Shown here in pieces: positions 35,763-50,053 of a DNA stretch of 64,000 nucleotides (position 1 is its first letter; every line of letters begins with the position of its first letter). Source of the DNA: Microbotryomycetes sp. JL201. Taxonomy: Eukaryota > Basidiomycota > Microbotryomycetes. The stretch spans positions 62,001 to 126,000 of the forward strand of contig JAQYUZ010000007.1 in assembly GCA_033819885.1 (NCBI GenBank), given 5' to 3'. The translations under genes were made by a program, and so were the position numbers. The notes under the pieces are model-generated. The model was not told where the DNA came from. It saw only the letters and a program-made list of their open reading frames with translations, and made no database searches.

Positions 35763-36975
35763 ATGATCTCATCACTGACGGTCGGGACACGCTCAGGACA
35801 CAATCTTGCGCAACTCTGAGCGTGACACGGTCAGCGCAAAGCGCGTGAGGAAAGAACTCCAGGCATGTGACCTACAAGCAACGCACCGGTTGGCGTTGGC
35901 TGGGCTCGGTCAAGTGTTGCTCGCCTGGGATAACTACTGACACGGCCCGTCAATAATAGAACCTGTATCCACAGTATGACATCAAATCACAAAAGCGGCA
36001 AGTCGATGAACTCATCATGGACGCATTCAACACGATCTTTGTGAGTCAGGCATCGTACAGCGCCCCGCACCGGATCGCGGTCTCCCAAGCAGAGCTGGAC
36101 GCAAAGTCTCTCCTACCTAGCCTCTGGGCGGATATGACTGACTGCCTACCCTCACAGGAGTCCTCGACCGAGGAACCTGCTCGCCTCAAGGTCGAGCCGT
36201 CGTCAACTCCTGCGCCACTCCCCTCGCCTCCGCCACAGCCTCGACCGCCGCCGCCGCGACCTTCTCAGGATACGGAGCTTTCGGACGCAGAGCTGGCGCG
36301 ACAGCTTGCTGCGGATTTGAACGGTCCGACGCGTAGAACAACACGTGCTGGGCCATCTGCGAGCCGCTCGGGCCGCAAATCTACCAAGGCTCGCAAGAGT
36401 CGCGCGACCGTGGACGAGGACGACGATTCAGACAGTGTCTCTACGAGCACGAGTAGCAAACCTCGGAAGCGTTCTGGCGGAGGAGGCGGAGGATTCAACA
36501 AGCCACATTTGCTTTCTGAAGCCTTGGCAGATGTTTGCGGAGCGACAATCTTGTCAAGGCCAGCGGTGACCAAGCACCTTTGGCAGTACATCAAAGCAAA
36601 TGACCTTCAAGATCCAAACAAGAAGACAGATATTCTGCCAGACGAGAAGCTCAAAGTCAGTCGAGTTTGTGGGATGCGACGGCACTGTAGTGACCGCAGC
36701 TCGTTCATGCTACAGAAAGTGCTTCCATTCACCCGGATCAACAGCTTCACCATGGCCAAAGTAGGTGGATTTGTGATTCGAAAGCGAGACGGTCAAACAA
36801 CTGGCTGACCTCGTTTCTGCAGCACATCTCGCAAGTGGCGACCGGGACATTGACGTCAAGCTTATGATGACGCATAACACTGACCATGAGCTACCCATCA
36901 ACCGATTACAGGCCACACTTGTATCCTTACGAAGCGAAGAAAGATGAAGACCTGGTAGAATCGGACGAAGAGTAG
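35763..36975 (+). CDS. DEK_C plus SWIB/MDM2 domain chromatin protein
   Basis: Exon 1 (approximate start) reads ILRNSERDTVSAKRVRKELQ, followed after an intron by YDIKSQKRQVDELIMDAFNT. Together these form a DEK_C domain. A Pro-rich linker (LPSPPPQPRPPPPRPS) and a basic/acidic region (KSTKARKSRATVDEDDDSDS, KPRKRSGGGGGG) follow. The SWIB domain comes next: FNKPHLLSEALADVCGATIL, KHLWQYIKANDLQDPNKKTD, ILPDEKLK and, after an intron, INSFTMAK then HIS. The tail is acidic, ending DLVESDEE. The layout matches fungal Uaf30/YMR233W-like proteins (upstream activation factor or chromatin-associated). The first intron appears to use a GC donor. Stop at 36975; the start Met is not certain. Confidence 0.8.
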
Positions 36976-37083
36976 CAATGCTTTGCTTATATACACATTG
37001 AAGCAACAGAACAACGCTGATCTGGTACGAAGGCGTCATCCATATTTTTGCGTCAAGGCGTCGCTGCTAAAAGGGCACAAGCA

Positions 37084-38750
37084 TTATAGGGAAAAGTCCT
37101 TTCCTCGCTGCCAGTCGCCATAACCCCATCCTATTGAATGCGAGATTCGCAGCCCATACTTCTTGACGATGATCGCGAACACAACGGGGCCAATGATCGT
37201 GCACAGCACGACAGCCCACAAACCCACGAGATAGGCTTCATCTCCCAAGATTCGAGCTTTCCCTAGGGAGTTGTGTGCGACTTGTAGAACCAAGATCTAT
37301 AGCCTTCGAGCGTTAACAGAGGATAAATGTGGACACCTCGACCACTCACACCGATTTCTCCTCGAGCCACCATCGCGAAACCGAGGAACGATGCGGCAAG
37401 TGCGCTTTCGTGTGCGCCGGCGGCATTGTTTTGGTCCTCTGACGCATCGCGTTCAAGGCTCGAGGCAGCTGACGAACGATTTGCTCGAATCAGACTGCAG
37501 GCAGCGTCAACCAGCAGCACAGCGGTGCCAACCAGAACCTTGCCCAAGGACATAAGGAGAGCGAAGACGATGCCCCTCCAAACGAGCCTCCCAGTGAAGA
37601 GGTCGAGGAAAGGTATTGAGAGGCCTATAGAGCCGAAAAATAGCGGAACAAACACCTGTGCAACATCGAGCGTCAGTGGCGCGCGATCTAGATTAGGGGA
37701 TCGAACGTGCAAAGTGTTGTATGGGCCCAACCAGCTCGTCATATGTCTCGGCAAAGTTGCCATCGTCTGAGAGCATAAGCAAGGTTGTGCCCGCCAGGAA
37801 AGCACCAAGAAGCATGGTTGTGCCTGCATAATACGCGCTGAAAGGCTTGAGTTAGTATGGGGCCACTTGGCACGCGATGAACCGACAAGAGGTCTTACGC
37901 GGACAACAAAGCAGAAAGAACCACAGTTCCGGTGAGCAGCAGGAAATTCTTCTTGGTTATGAAAGTAGATTGTTGTACATGTCGCGAGCGCCAACAAGGT
38001 CGGACGAAAAACCAGGTGATAACTGGAACGCCAATAGCCAGCGCTACGCTAGCCACGATCGGCCTTCCGATTGTCCAGCCAAGACTGGCGGACGAACTAC
38101 CATCTGAACTTTCTCCGAGAGACACAATGACACTGAGTAAGACGAGCGCAACCACGTCGTCGATGAGCGCTGCGCCTTGAAGAACCGCTCCGACTCTCGT
38201 CTGTGCGAGATCTACATTTTCGCCGAGTTTACTGCCCTGGGTTTTGAGAACGAAAAAGGTCGTGCCGAGCGACGTGGAAGCGAGTGCTGATCCAACGGTG
38301 AACGACCATAGCAACGGATAGTCGAAAGCCGAGAACAGGGCGAATGTCAACGCCACGGGAGCCAGGATGCCAATCACCGCCGCTAATGTGGCGGCCGGTA
38401 GAGATGGCAAGAATTGTCGAGGCGACATTGTCAGTCCGCCTTCTGTTTGCGGGTAACAGTCCGGTAAATCATTACAGCCAAGCACAATAGGGCTCATCGA
38501 ACCACCTCTTACCAAAGACAATGAGAACAAGGCCGATGTAACCGATGGCTATGAACGTTTCCTGCCAATCGGACTGCAGAATGCCCGTGAGAGGACCAAA
38601 TACGACGCCTACAGTACATTCGCCAACGAGTCCGGCCCCAATTGCCCAGTCTGCTGCGTTCCTTGCTACTTGGAGCAAATAAAGAAAGGCGAGCAACGTG
38701 AGCAGCTGAGGCGGCGCAGGCTCATGGTACGTTGTCTCGTTGGAGGTCAT
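37084..38750 (-). CDS. CPA2-family cation/proton antiporter
   Basis: A monovalent cation:H+ exchanger of about 12 transmembrane helices. The start is MTSNETTYHEPAPPQLLTLL. Helices include FLYLLQVARNAADWAIGAGL, ECTVGVVFGPLTGIL and FIAIGYIGLVLIVF. After an intron, EGGLTMSPRQFLPSLPAATL leads to AVIGILAPVALTFALFSAFD and SFTVGSALASTSLGTTFFVL. ALIDDVVALVLLSVIVSL holds the paired Asp of the CPA2 ion site. YYAGTTMLLGAFLAGTTLLM and FVPLFFGSIGLSIPFLDLFT follow, then ARGEIG and a C-terminal GPVVFAIIVKKYGLRIS. It resembles the Kef/KHA fold but has no TrkA-N tail. The compartment is unknown. At least four introns. Confidence 0.85.
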
Positions 38751-38981
38751 TCGAGAGCGCCGAGCGACGCTCCCGGCTCGCCTCGGATGGCGGGGTCTTG
38801 ACCTGAGCGGACTCCAGGACGGGCACCTGTAAAGCAGCGAAGCTGACGCAGTCGTATGAGCGCCGGCAAACGCGGCAGCTCTCCTTGGAGGCGAATCAAA
38901 GTCGGGCTCTACGATCGCGCCATGACACTATTCCGTTTACTACACGCAATATCGCAAAAGAGATGCTCTCTGGTCTTTCTA
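38751..38981. other. Intergenic promoter region of the antiporter
   Basis: About 230 bp between the antiporter start and the 3' end of the dehydrogenase gene on the same strand. No open frame or repeat of note. Confidence 0.4.
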
Positions 38982-40604
38982 TCACGAGCGCTTTGCATTA
39001 AGGACATTCATCAGTGGCTCGCCATTCATGAGCTTGTCCACCTGCCAATTTCAAGATGATCAGCAGCTTGATCAACAAATTATCGCGACCACGCTTACAT
39101 TCCTGTACAGAAACTCGCACGCTCGTTCGAAGTTTTTGAGGGACGCGAAGCTTGTATGTGCCGTTATGATCGCGTTCGGGAGCTTGAACAGCTCGTGCCC
39201 ATTTGGCAACGGCTCTGGCGAAGTGACACTGGAAGCGACATTTCCATCAGCTCATTAGAACATGAGCGGCAGATCAAGCATATTCGACATACTCGAGCGA
39301 AGCACCGGCGATTCGCAATTCTGCTGCACTTGTCTCGGTCAAAGCGTAATCGTGCTCAGCTCCGGCCTTGAGCGCCTGGACGAGTGCATCTTGGTCCACA
39401 GTGTCGCCGCGGCCGACGTTGACGAGGATTGCGGTATTCTGAACAGCCATCTCGTCAATGCTGGGCAAGCCAAGTCAAATGTGGGCTCGACACAAACCTT
39501 CATTAATTCTAGCCGTCTACGATCGAGAAAGTTGACATTCTCCGGGGAAGAAGGCAGCAGATTGACAAGCACATCGCACTGTCGAACAAACTCGTCGGTC
39601 GCTTTGGGTTCAGTCGAGCTGAACCATTGGACAGGCAGCTGGCCTTCGGGGTCACCCATACCCGCGTATAGACTGTCCAAGCTCGCCCGTTTGCCCGAGC
39701 GAGTGCAAGCAATAATTCTGGCGCCAAAGGCGTGGGCGAGACGCGCAGCCTCTCTGCCAATGTGACCATATCCGAGGATGCCAATTGTTTGGCCGCGGAT
39801 CTCAGAGTTAAGCAAGCCACCGCTTTTTGGTGCCAAGTCCGCCGGACCCGGCCAGCGATGTTCGCCGCTTGTAAAGTGCGTTACGAGTGGCATCTTGTGC
39901 AAGAGCATAAGCATCGTCATGATTATGTGCTCGCCGATTGGGTTTTGGTGAATCCCAGCCGAGTTGCAGAGCTTGATATCAAGCTCGGGTGTAACCGTCT
40001 TCCAGAAGCTTGACGTAGTAACCTATGAGCAGCGCAGACCATGAGTCAGGAGCGAATATTGAGAGGGGTTTTGCGAATTGTTAGAGGAACGGGTCTCAGT
40101 TTGGTTCTTCTGACGGTAGATTAGGATCTACCTAATCCACGGCCTGTGCAACTGTGTTGTAAACAAATGCGAGCAATCTTGGACACTCACCTGCGTACTT
40201 CCAGATCCCACAAGCTGGACCAGCTTGAGCCTGAAACCATCCACGGAGGGTAAGCGTGCGAAACAGCAGAGAGCCTCATAGATACGATAAACGGACTTTG
40301 GTGTTTGCACGACATCAACCAAATTCGAGGGGACTCCAAACGAGAACAGAATATCAGCCTCGCGCAGGACGTGGTCCGGCGGCGGCGGCGGTTGTCGACC
40401 TGAGTAATCCGTTCCACTCGCCATCGGCCAAAAATGAAGTGTACGGAACCTCTTCCTCAGCTCATCAATCAAAGACGGCGGCCACAGTGGGTAGGTGACG
40501 AGAAGTGTAGCTTCAAACGGTGGTGGAAGCGGCGGCGCCCCACTCGAGTCCGTTGCCTTGTCGAGTCCTTTCGACAGCGAGTACTGGTTCTGAGTTGCCG
40601 CCAT
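38982..40604 (-). CDS. D-isomer-specific 2-hydroxyacid dehydrogenase (NAD-binding)
   Basis: The start MAATQNQYSLSKGLDKATDS leads to an N-terminal catalytic subdomain (LREADILFSFGVPSNLVDVV, RLKLVQLVGSGS). The NAD-binding Rossmann motif is TIGILGYGHIGREAARLAHA, followed by FGARIIACTRSG. VRQCDVLVNLLPSSPENVNF and ILVNVGRGDTVDQDALVQAL carry the substrate-binding arginine. After an intron, DVTSPEPLPNGHELFKLPN has the catalytic glutamate region and AIITAHTSFASLKNFERACE the histidine. The end is LMNGEPLMNVLNAKRS. All three catalytic positions (R, E, H) appear present. The natural substrate is unknown; a glyoxylate/hydroxypyruvate-like reductase is the usual fungal annotation. Confidence 0.88.
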
Positions 40605-40837
40605 GAGAGCTTTAGAATGTCGTTTCAAGGCAAAGCGGCTGGAGGAAACTCGCGACTCGCACGCGGACGTTGGTTCGTCGGAAGCCGGGTTTTGACTCCT
40701 CAGATTCGCAAGTTTCCGGCCCGACGCTGGCTTGAGGTGACCAACATTAGATTTTGCAAGCTTCAAGGAGAAGACGCGTCCATATCCAGGGTGCCGACTC
40801 GTTGATGACTTGGAGCCGCCCGCAGCCTGCAGGAACA

Positions 40838-41679
40838 ATGCGCCGCGCTGCATTGCTCGTTGTCGACTTGCAATATGACTTTCTGCCTGGAGGAGCCCTT
40901 GGTGTACCGAACGGAGACGATGTGGTGCTCGTTGTCGAGCGACTGCTCGACAATGTCCCGTGGCATGTCGTCATCGCATCCCAGGTGTGGCCCGTTCAGT
41001 CCGAACTTGCAGCGAAGCCGCTGACAAAGTTGCGCCAGGATTTTCATCCACCCAAACACATATCCTTTGCTTCACGACACCGAATGGAGCCGTTCACATC
41101 TACACGCGTCCCCAAACCGGGCTGCTCTGAACTTTGGCATCAAGAGCTTTGGCCAGATCATTGCGTGCAGGGAACTCGCGGCTGTGAGATACACGAGAGC
41201 GTGCGCCAGCGACTGGACTCGCTACCGACTAATGCCGTGTCTCTCATTCGAAAAGTAAATACTCTCGACGTAGTGTGCTTCGCCGAACTAAGAACACAAC
41301 GCGCCTAGGGAATGAATGTGGATGCAGACGAGTATTCTGCCCTTGCCTCCGAAGACAACAGAAGTCGAGTCGCCAATCTTCTCAAAGGCGAGAGACGGAC
41401 TGTTGGCCAGTCAGCCCTAACGCTAACCTTTCAGCATCGCCAGAACACGACATCAGTTGCTTGTTTATCGCAGGAATCGCAACCGACTTCTGCGTTCGAG
41501 CAACGTGCCTCGATGCGCTTACGCTCTTGTCGCCTGGGGTGCAAGTCTCGGTCATCTGCGATGGAACCAAAGCAGTGGATGACAAGAAGGCGGGAACCGT
41601 GTTTGGGGAATTGGAAGCTGCCGGAGCACGTCTTGTGACCGAACAGCGCGTTCAATCTATCCTCAGCAGCGAAGACTAG
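40838..41679 (+). CDS. PNC1: Nicotinamidase (isochorismatase-like hydrolase)
   Basis: Converts nicotinamide to nicotinate in the NAD+ salvage pathway. MRRAALLVVDLQYDFLPGGA has the catalytic Asp. After the first intron DFHPPKHISFAS supplies the DxHxxxH metal site. ELWHQELWPDHCVQGTRGCE is the family's W.DHC..GT block. The second half has CLFIAGIATDFCVRATCLDA with the nucleophilic cysteine. The end is QRVQSILSSED. The ATG at 40838 is chosen because homology starts there; an upstream in-frame ATG at 40805 exists. Three or four introns. Convergent with SAP18; stops are 75 bp apart. Confidence 0.92.
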
Positions 41680-41753
41680 TCCGTTCAGGCGTTGGCCCAG
41701 TCCTTCCTTACAGACTGGTAAAGTAGGGTCTACATTTAAGCTTGCCAAAGTGC

Positions 41754-42802
41754 CTACTCTCGGGGCGAGTCCCGACGCACTGGAGACCTAGATTGCGAGC
41801 GTGCACGAGGTGGAGATGGGGATCGGTCGCGAGGGGAAGCCGACTGGCGGAATTTTTCTGCCTGTACCAGATCGCCGCTCTGAACCACGAAGAGAGCAAT
41901 GAATCAGTACATTGTACACTGTGCCAAGGTCCGGAATACAAGGTAGCAAGCGACAGTCGCACCTGTGTTGGTCTGATATTCAACTGCCGCTGCGCAGTGC
42001 CCGCTGTGCCTCGCACCGCCCATGGATGATTCTGTGTCGGCCGACCCGGATTTGGATTCGGTCCCTGAGCCGTGCCTCGTCCACCTGACCATCCTCTTTC
42101 ACCGTCTCGCCTGCTGATCCTGCCCGCTGCACCTACCACCGCGAATTGACCTGGCGCAACCGGTCCCGATCCGGGCGGCACTGTCGGCCCGCTTGAGGTC
42201 AGGTACGCCACGTCGAAAAAGTCTCCTGCCACGTAATCGAAATCTGCGAGGGTTCTTCCGAGACGGTAATCGGCAGCAGGTGGCGGTGCGGCGCTTGATT
42301 TGACAAGGTCGCGAGCTGTGATTGTGGCTAGATCTTTGGACACAAATCTGTCGTCTCTTGTGTCGAAGTAAACATGTCTGACCGAATAACGAGCGAGGGG
42401 CGCTGATCTGAGATCGGGAGCCGCGTCTCGCAAGAGCACTAGTAACTCGCGCAAGGTCGTGTCTCGCCTGCGTATCATTGAGTCGTCAGGATATAGCATG
42501 TTTGCAAGGTAAAGGACAGGTGACTGAACCATGCAAACACCTGGACTTCGTCGCGCAAGGGCAGGCGGTTCGGGGCGAACTCAACATCGCTGTGGTGCGT
42601 GTGATGCCTTGCGAATACGCGCACAAGCGTCGGTGGCACCTGCACATACGAAAAATTAGCAGATCGCAAACGCTGCGCGAGCTCGCATGCTGAGCTGGCG
42701 CTGTTTGCGCACCTCGCGACGATTGACTTTGACCGAAGGCGGCTTGCGCGGCTGTGGCCTGCCTGGCTGGTGCTGTCGCGGAGGTGCTCGTCCACGCTGC
42801 AT
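41754..42802 (-). CDS. SAP18 (Sin3-associated / ASAP complex subunit) with RS-like tail
   Basis: A ubiquitin-fold protein of the Sin3 deacetylase and exon-junction ASAP/PSAP complexes. The start MQRGRAPPRQHQPGRPQPRK is basic and joins via an intron to VPPTLVRVFARHHTHHSDVE. The SAP18 core follows: LRDEVQVFAW spliced to RDTTLRELLVLLRDAAPDLR, YSVRHVYFDTRDDRFVSKDL and GDFFDVAYLTS. These match human LQIYTWMDATLKELTSLV and later blocks. Beyond the core is an RG/GP-rich stretch. After an intron a last exon reads SASPRDRSPSPPRARSQSRS...PVRRDSPRE, an RS/SP-rich tail not found in human SAP18. Two false long frames arise from reading through the introns. Confidence 0.83.
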
Positions 42803-43183
42803 GGTCCTTGAGCTGCAGATATGAGTGCGGCGTCTGAGGTTGAGGCAAGAACCGTTCCGCGACATGTTTCGCCCGAGACTCCTTCTTTCATCCTCTCCGC
42901 GCGAACGTGTCCAAACCCTTGCGATGGTCAGTCTCGCTATCAGCGCTCGCCTTGATCGTGCTCAGTCAGGACCCGGCGGCACGCTAGCATGCGAGCGGTC
43001 CGTGACTGTTGGCGCACGCCTGTCGAAGCCGCCTGCCGGCAAGGCGGCGCAACACCTCGGCGCTATGAGCCCGCAGCAAAAGACAATGTTGTGCATGCTA
43101 TCTGCTGACTAGGGGTGTTTTTGCTCTCGCGCGTGCCTCTTGTCCCACATAGTCGGGCGAAGCAGTACGTCACCTGGACGTGC
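42803..43183. other. Divergent promoter between SAP18 and ERV14
   Basis: About 380 bp between the two start codons. TACGTCA at 43166-43172 is a CRE-like ATF/CREB site. No exon is supported; short open frames here show no family resemblance. Confidence 0.35.
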
Positions 43184-44134
43184 ATGACGCGCATGCGTAG
43201 GCTGACGATACCCTCGCTGCAGTGGCTGTTTTTGACAGCTGTCATCATGTCGGCGATCTTGTTGTTCACGTCCGTCTTCTTTGTAAGTCAAGAGGCGCAC
43301 TCTGGCCCCTTCTTTCGCTAGTTCGAACTCTGACACCGTACGACACACCACAAAGATTATCATGTTCTCTGATCTAGAGTAAGTGATGCTCTCGACAAAC
43401 CGAGCTGAGCTTCGCCCAGACAGAGCCACCATTGCCGCTGGAAGAACTTCACCCTGCTGATACTGGTCGCCTCCGCTGTAGATGCGATTACTTGAACCCG
43501 ATCGATCTCTGCAACAAACTGAATCAGGTCGGTCTACTGGCGGCTCATTGCGTCCTTTCAACCCCGCTGCGGTCACTTTCCTGTTACATTGCTCATTTTC
43601 CTGTGTTCTTTGCCCAGTTTGTGCTGCCAGAGATGATCGCGCATGCCTTCATGACGACACTGTTCCTCGTCAGCTTTCAAATTATTGCCTTTGTGCTCAA
43701 TCTGCCCCTGCTTGCATACAACATCAACAAGTCAGTAGCGAGCGTGCACCAACTCGTAGCAAGTTTGAACGCTGGCTAACCTCGAGGACTTACTAGAGTT
43801 GTCAATCGCAACCACATGTACGACGCAACAGAAATTTTCCGGACATTGGGGCAACACAAGAAAGGTGTGATTGCTCGAGACAATGCTTTTCCCTGCTTGC
43901 TGGTGCTGACTGCGGGACTTGCGCCTTGCGCAGAATCCTTCTTCAAGCTTGGTTTCTAGTAAGCGACGCGTTCATCTCTTGCTCTTGGGGCAGTTCGTCT
44001 CATGTGCCTCATCCTCAGCCTTTTGTTCTTTTTCTACGCCCTCTACCGTATGATTGTGAGCCAATCAACGGCAAAGTCCCGTTCACGACTCACTCACTCC
44101 CTTTCTCTAGTTGGCGCTCGTGGCCGAAGACTGA
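43184..44134 (+). CDS. ERV14: Cornichon-family ER cargo receptor Erv14
   Basis: A COPII cargo receptor for transmembrane secretory proteins. The N-terminal helix is PSLQWLFLTAVIMSAILLFT, then SVFF and, in a tiny exon, IMFSDLE. DYLNPIDLCNKLNQ then FVLPEMIAHAFMTTLFLVSF are the family signature. AYNINK joins to VNRNHMYDATEIFRTLGQHK, and later exons give FFKLG and FFFYALYRMI. The last exon ends LALVAED. The IFRTL...HK segment that contacts COPII Sec24 is intact. The gene is in five or more exons, several under 60 bp. The start MTRMRRLTIPS at 43184 is one of two adjacent Mets. Confidence 0.9.
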
Positions 44135-44296
44135 GTCGTGACCGTGCCAGAATGCGCAAGGAGTCGATGAGTGTCGAAATGTGCCGCTGTTCACATCTAG
44201 ACTGCTTTGTTGCAAAAGACAGAAGAGATTACAACAGACAACATCGTACGACAGAGTCACTCGCAAAGCCTCGACATCACTTCTCCGCCTCGAACC

Positions 44297-46619
44297 TCAG
44301 AATCCGTTAGCAAGCAGCGAGGCAGCCGTGCGCGCCTGCGCCCGGACAATTCCAGTTAGGATGGTTCGAATCTGACTCTGTGCATGGAAACGGATTTAGA
44401 CTCACATTCACCCTTTGGCGCTGCTCGCCATCAACCACGACACTCGACGCCATGCTGCGCACGGTGCGTTTCTCGGCAGGGCTCGCCATGGAACCAGGTG
44501 GTCCATACTGACCATAATCAGACGTGTTCGGGACGGAACGACTGACAAACATGCTTCTCGTCCCGTCTTCTACGTTCTTGCCGTAAAGTGAGCCGCCATC
44601 GCCGCCATTGCGATCGCGAGACTGGGGCGCACGTGATGCCGGCGATCGCTGCCGCTGCTCTGCATCGAGCGAAGACGGGACGGACACGCCGCGAGGAACG
44701 GAGTGGTAGTGCACGCCAGCGACGGGTTGTTGAATCCTGTGCATTTCAGGCCGCGCAAGCTCGATCTCCTTGAGCACTTGCTTCTCTGCCAACAAATTGG
44801 TTCGAGCATGGTCGAGTAGCGCGCTCAGCACGTCGTAGTGAGTTGCGCGAGAGTGTGCCTGGAGAGAAGGTTGCAGATCTGAGGAGATTGCGACCAGGCG
44901 CTGGGCGAGCACAGTCTCGGTTTGTCGCGCCTGTTGCGAAACAGTCAATTATGTCTTGGAGGCGCTCTTGAGGGTACACACATCTTCAAGCTCGTCCAGC
45001 GCTTCATCGACACGCTCCGGGCGGATGTTATTGCTGACTTTGATCTTTTCGATCGCTTTGCGCTTCGAAATGGTTGTCTTGACCGCCGCTCGGTGCTCTT
45101 CAACAATATGGTCGCGACTCGAGAGGGTTTCCTGATACATGACACATTAGCTGAAACGTACGGCTGGTTCCGCACGATCGCAGCACACCTTGGCCGACCG
45201 TGCGTTCATAGCTTGATAAACCATCTTGTCTCCAAGAGTTATCTGCTCATTTACGGACTATGCGCGCAAGCAAACCTAAGCTGAGCTCTCGATTGATCGC
45301 TCGAGCCCGACTAACCTGCATATTTCGCACGTCCGATGTCACTTTGAGTACCTGTGCGAGACGCTTGATACCGACGGAGAGAGGTCCGTACGTCTCTGTA
45401 CTCGACAGCGTTTCGAGGTGGTCTGCGACGTCATTGCGAGCCATAGCGACCTTTCGATGAGCGTGTGCCGACTTTTCAACCGACTTTGCGACATCGTCAA
45501 ACTGCGTCTCCAGCCGCGACATTGCAACTTTGGCAACTGTCAGCTCATCATCGCGCTCTCCCGGGAGCTTCGCGCTCCGAGAAAAGTGAAAACCCGACGA
45601 TGTCTTTCGCTTCACATGAGGCGTGTACTGCCGGGGTGACGCGTTCAGTCAGAGGCACCTTGCCGACCACAAATGTCTGCGCTCACACCGAAGTCACTTT
45701 CGACAAAGCTACGCAGCTCCTCATCCTTGAGGAAAGCAGGGTCTGTCGTCACGCGAGCCACCCACTTTTGAAACGACAGCTTGACCAAGCGGTCGTCTTC
45801 GTCTTCGGTAGCTGCAGATGTCTGCGCTAATGGCAGCGCGGGGACGATACTCTGAGGGCATGTGATGGCAAGGGCATCTTGTAGTCGTGCGAATTCTGTG
45901 TAAGACCTTGAAACGGCGCGATCTGCAATGAACGTACGGGTCAGTGCATGCAGAATTCTGCCGGTTGCAGGTCAGCGCACAAGTCGAGTGTCTGTACGTC
46001 GCAAGGTTGGTCTGGAGAAGGACTCGACGGATGAGCAGCGGTCGGTCATGAGGCGCAAATCTCGTCTCACCTCGGCGTTGAATTTGATGTGCAGGTCGCG
46101 GCGGTTCTTGTCGAGTCCGACGATTCGTATTCTCAAGAATGGTGTCTCGGTGGGTGCGGCAGCGCGCGATGTTGCCGTTATTGTGCCAGTGTCGTCATTG
46201 CCGTGCGCTCCGTCGCGGCCGTCGAAGCTGTCCTTGCCATAGTCTGCCGCATACCGACGTGTTCCGTTATCAAACTCGTTGCTGAACGGGCTCCGCGGCT
46301 GCATACCTGGCCGTGGCGAACCAGCAGCAAGGTCCGTGCGTCCGTTGGCCTGTTCGCCGGCGTGTACACCGCCACCAGAGCCGCGGAATTGGGCCCGGTC
46401 AGGCGAGGTCGGGCCCCAAGCAGAACTGAGTGATGGAGCCGGTGAGACCATCGTCTGCGGCGACCGCTGCTGCTGGTGCTGGCCTGGCAGCGGCGGTCGA
46501 GGCGAAAGGGGCGACACGCTTCGCACGGCGCTGGCCCTGACATCGGTGCTAACAGTCGACGGCAGATGACGGGCACCACTCGCGTCGCGGTACCCTAGCG
46601 GGTCGTGGCTGGCGCTCAT
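44297..46619 (-). CDS. VPS17: Vps17-like sorting nexin (PX-BAR), retromer subunit
   Basis: Forms the membrane-bending half of retromer with Vps5 on endosomes. Residues 1-150 are a disordered Ser/Pro/Arg-rich N-terminus (MSASHDPLGYRDASGARHLP). The PX domain follows: FLRIRIVGLDKNRRDLHIKF...NAE, then SRSYTEFARLQDALAITCPQ and SIVPALPLAQTSA with downstream SFQKWVARVTTDPAF. The PALPL.QTSA block is characteristic of Vps17. The BAR part is helical: DDVAKSVEKSAHAHRKVAMA and VADHLETLSSTETYGPLSVG. Next are KAIEKIKVSNNIRPERVDEA and QRLVAISSDLQPSLQAHSRA. A disordered tail ends RVNARTAASLLANGF. At least six introns. Confidence 0.87.
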
Positions 46620-46751
46620 AGCTTCGGGTCAAGCGCAACTCGGCTCCGCCCAGCGATCGCGATTACGACAGACTGACAGCGATGAGATCCTGAGGCAGCT
46701 CTTGAGTATGTAGCATATCAAACTCCTGCTTGACAATCCATACTACAAACT

Positions 46752-49876
<3,125 letters not shown>

Positions 49877-50053
49877 TTTGGCCGGAGCTGGGGTGAAGAA
49901 GCCAGACGCAGACGACCGAGGGCGCTTTGACCTTCTGCCGTGACTCGATACGCCACGCGCCTTCGGTCAAGGCGCCACTGGCGCCCAGACGCACTTCCAA
50001 TCGCTGCGTCTTGCGACCGCCTTAAAGTCAGATAAGGGCGTGCACGGGTCGTC

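Noticed and set aside
42475-42891. Longer N-terminus of SAP18 from the open frame reaching 42891
   Set aside because: That frame reads through an intron. The frame starting at 42802 and spliced to VPPTLVRVF gives the conserved SAP18 core.
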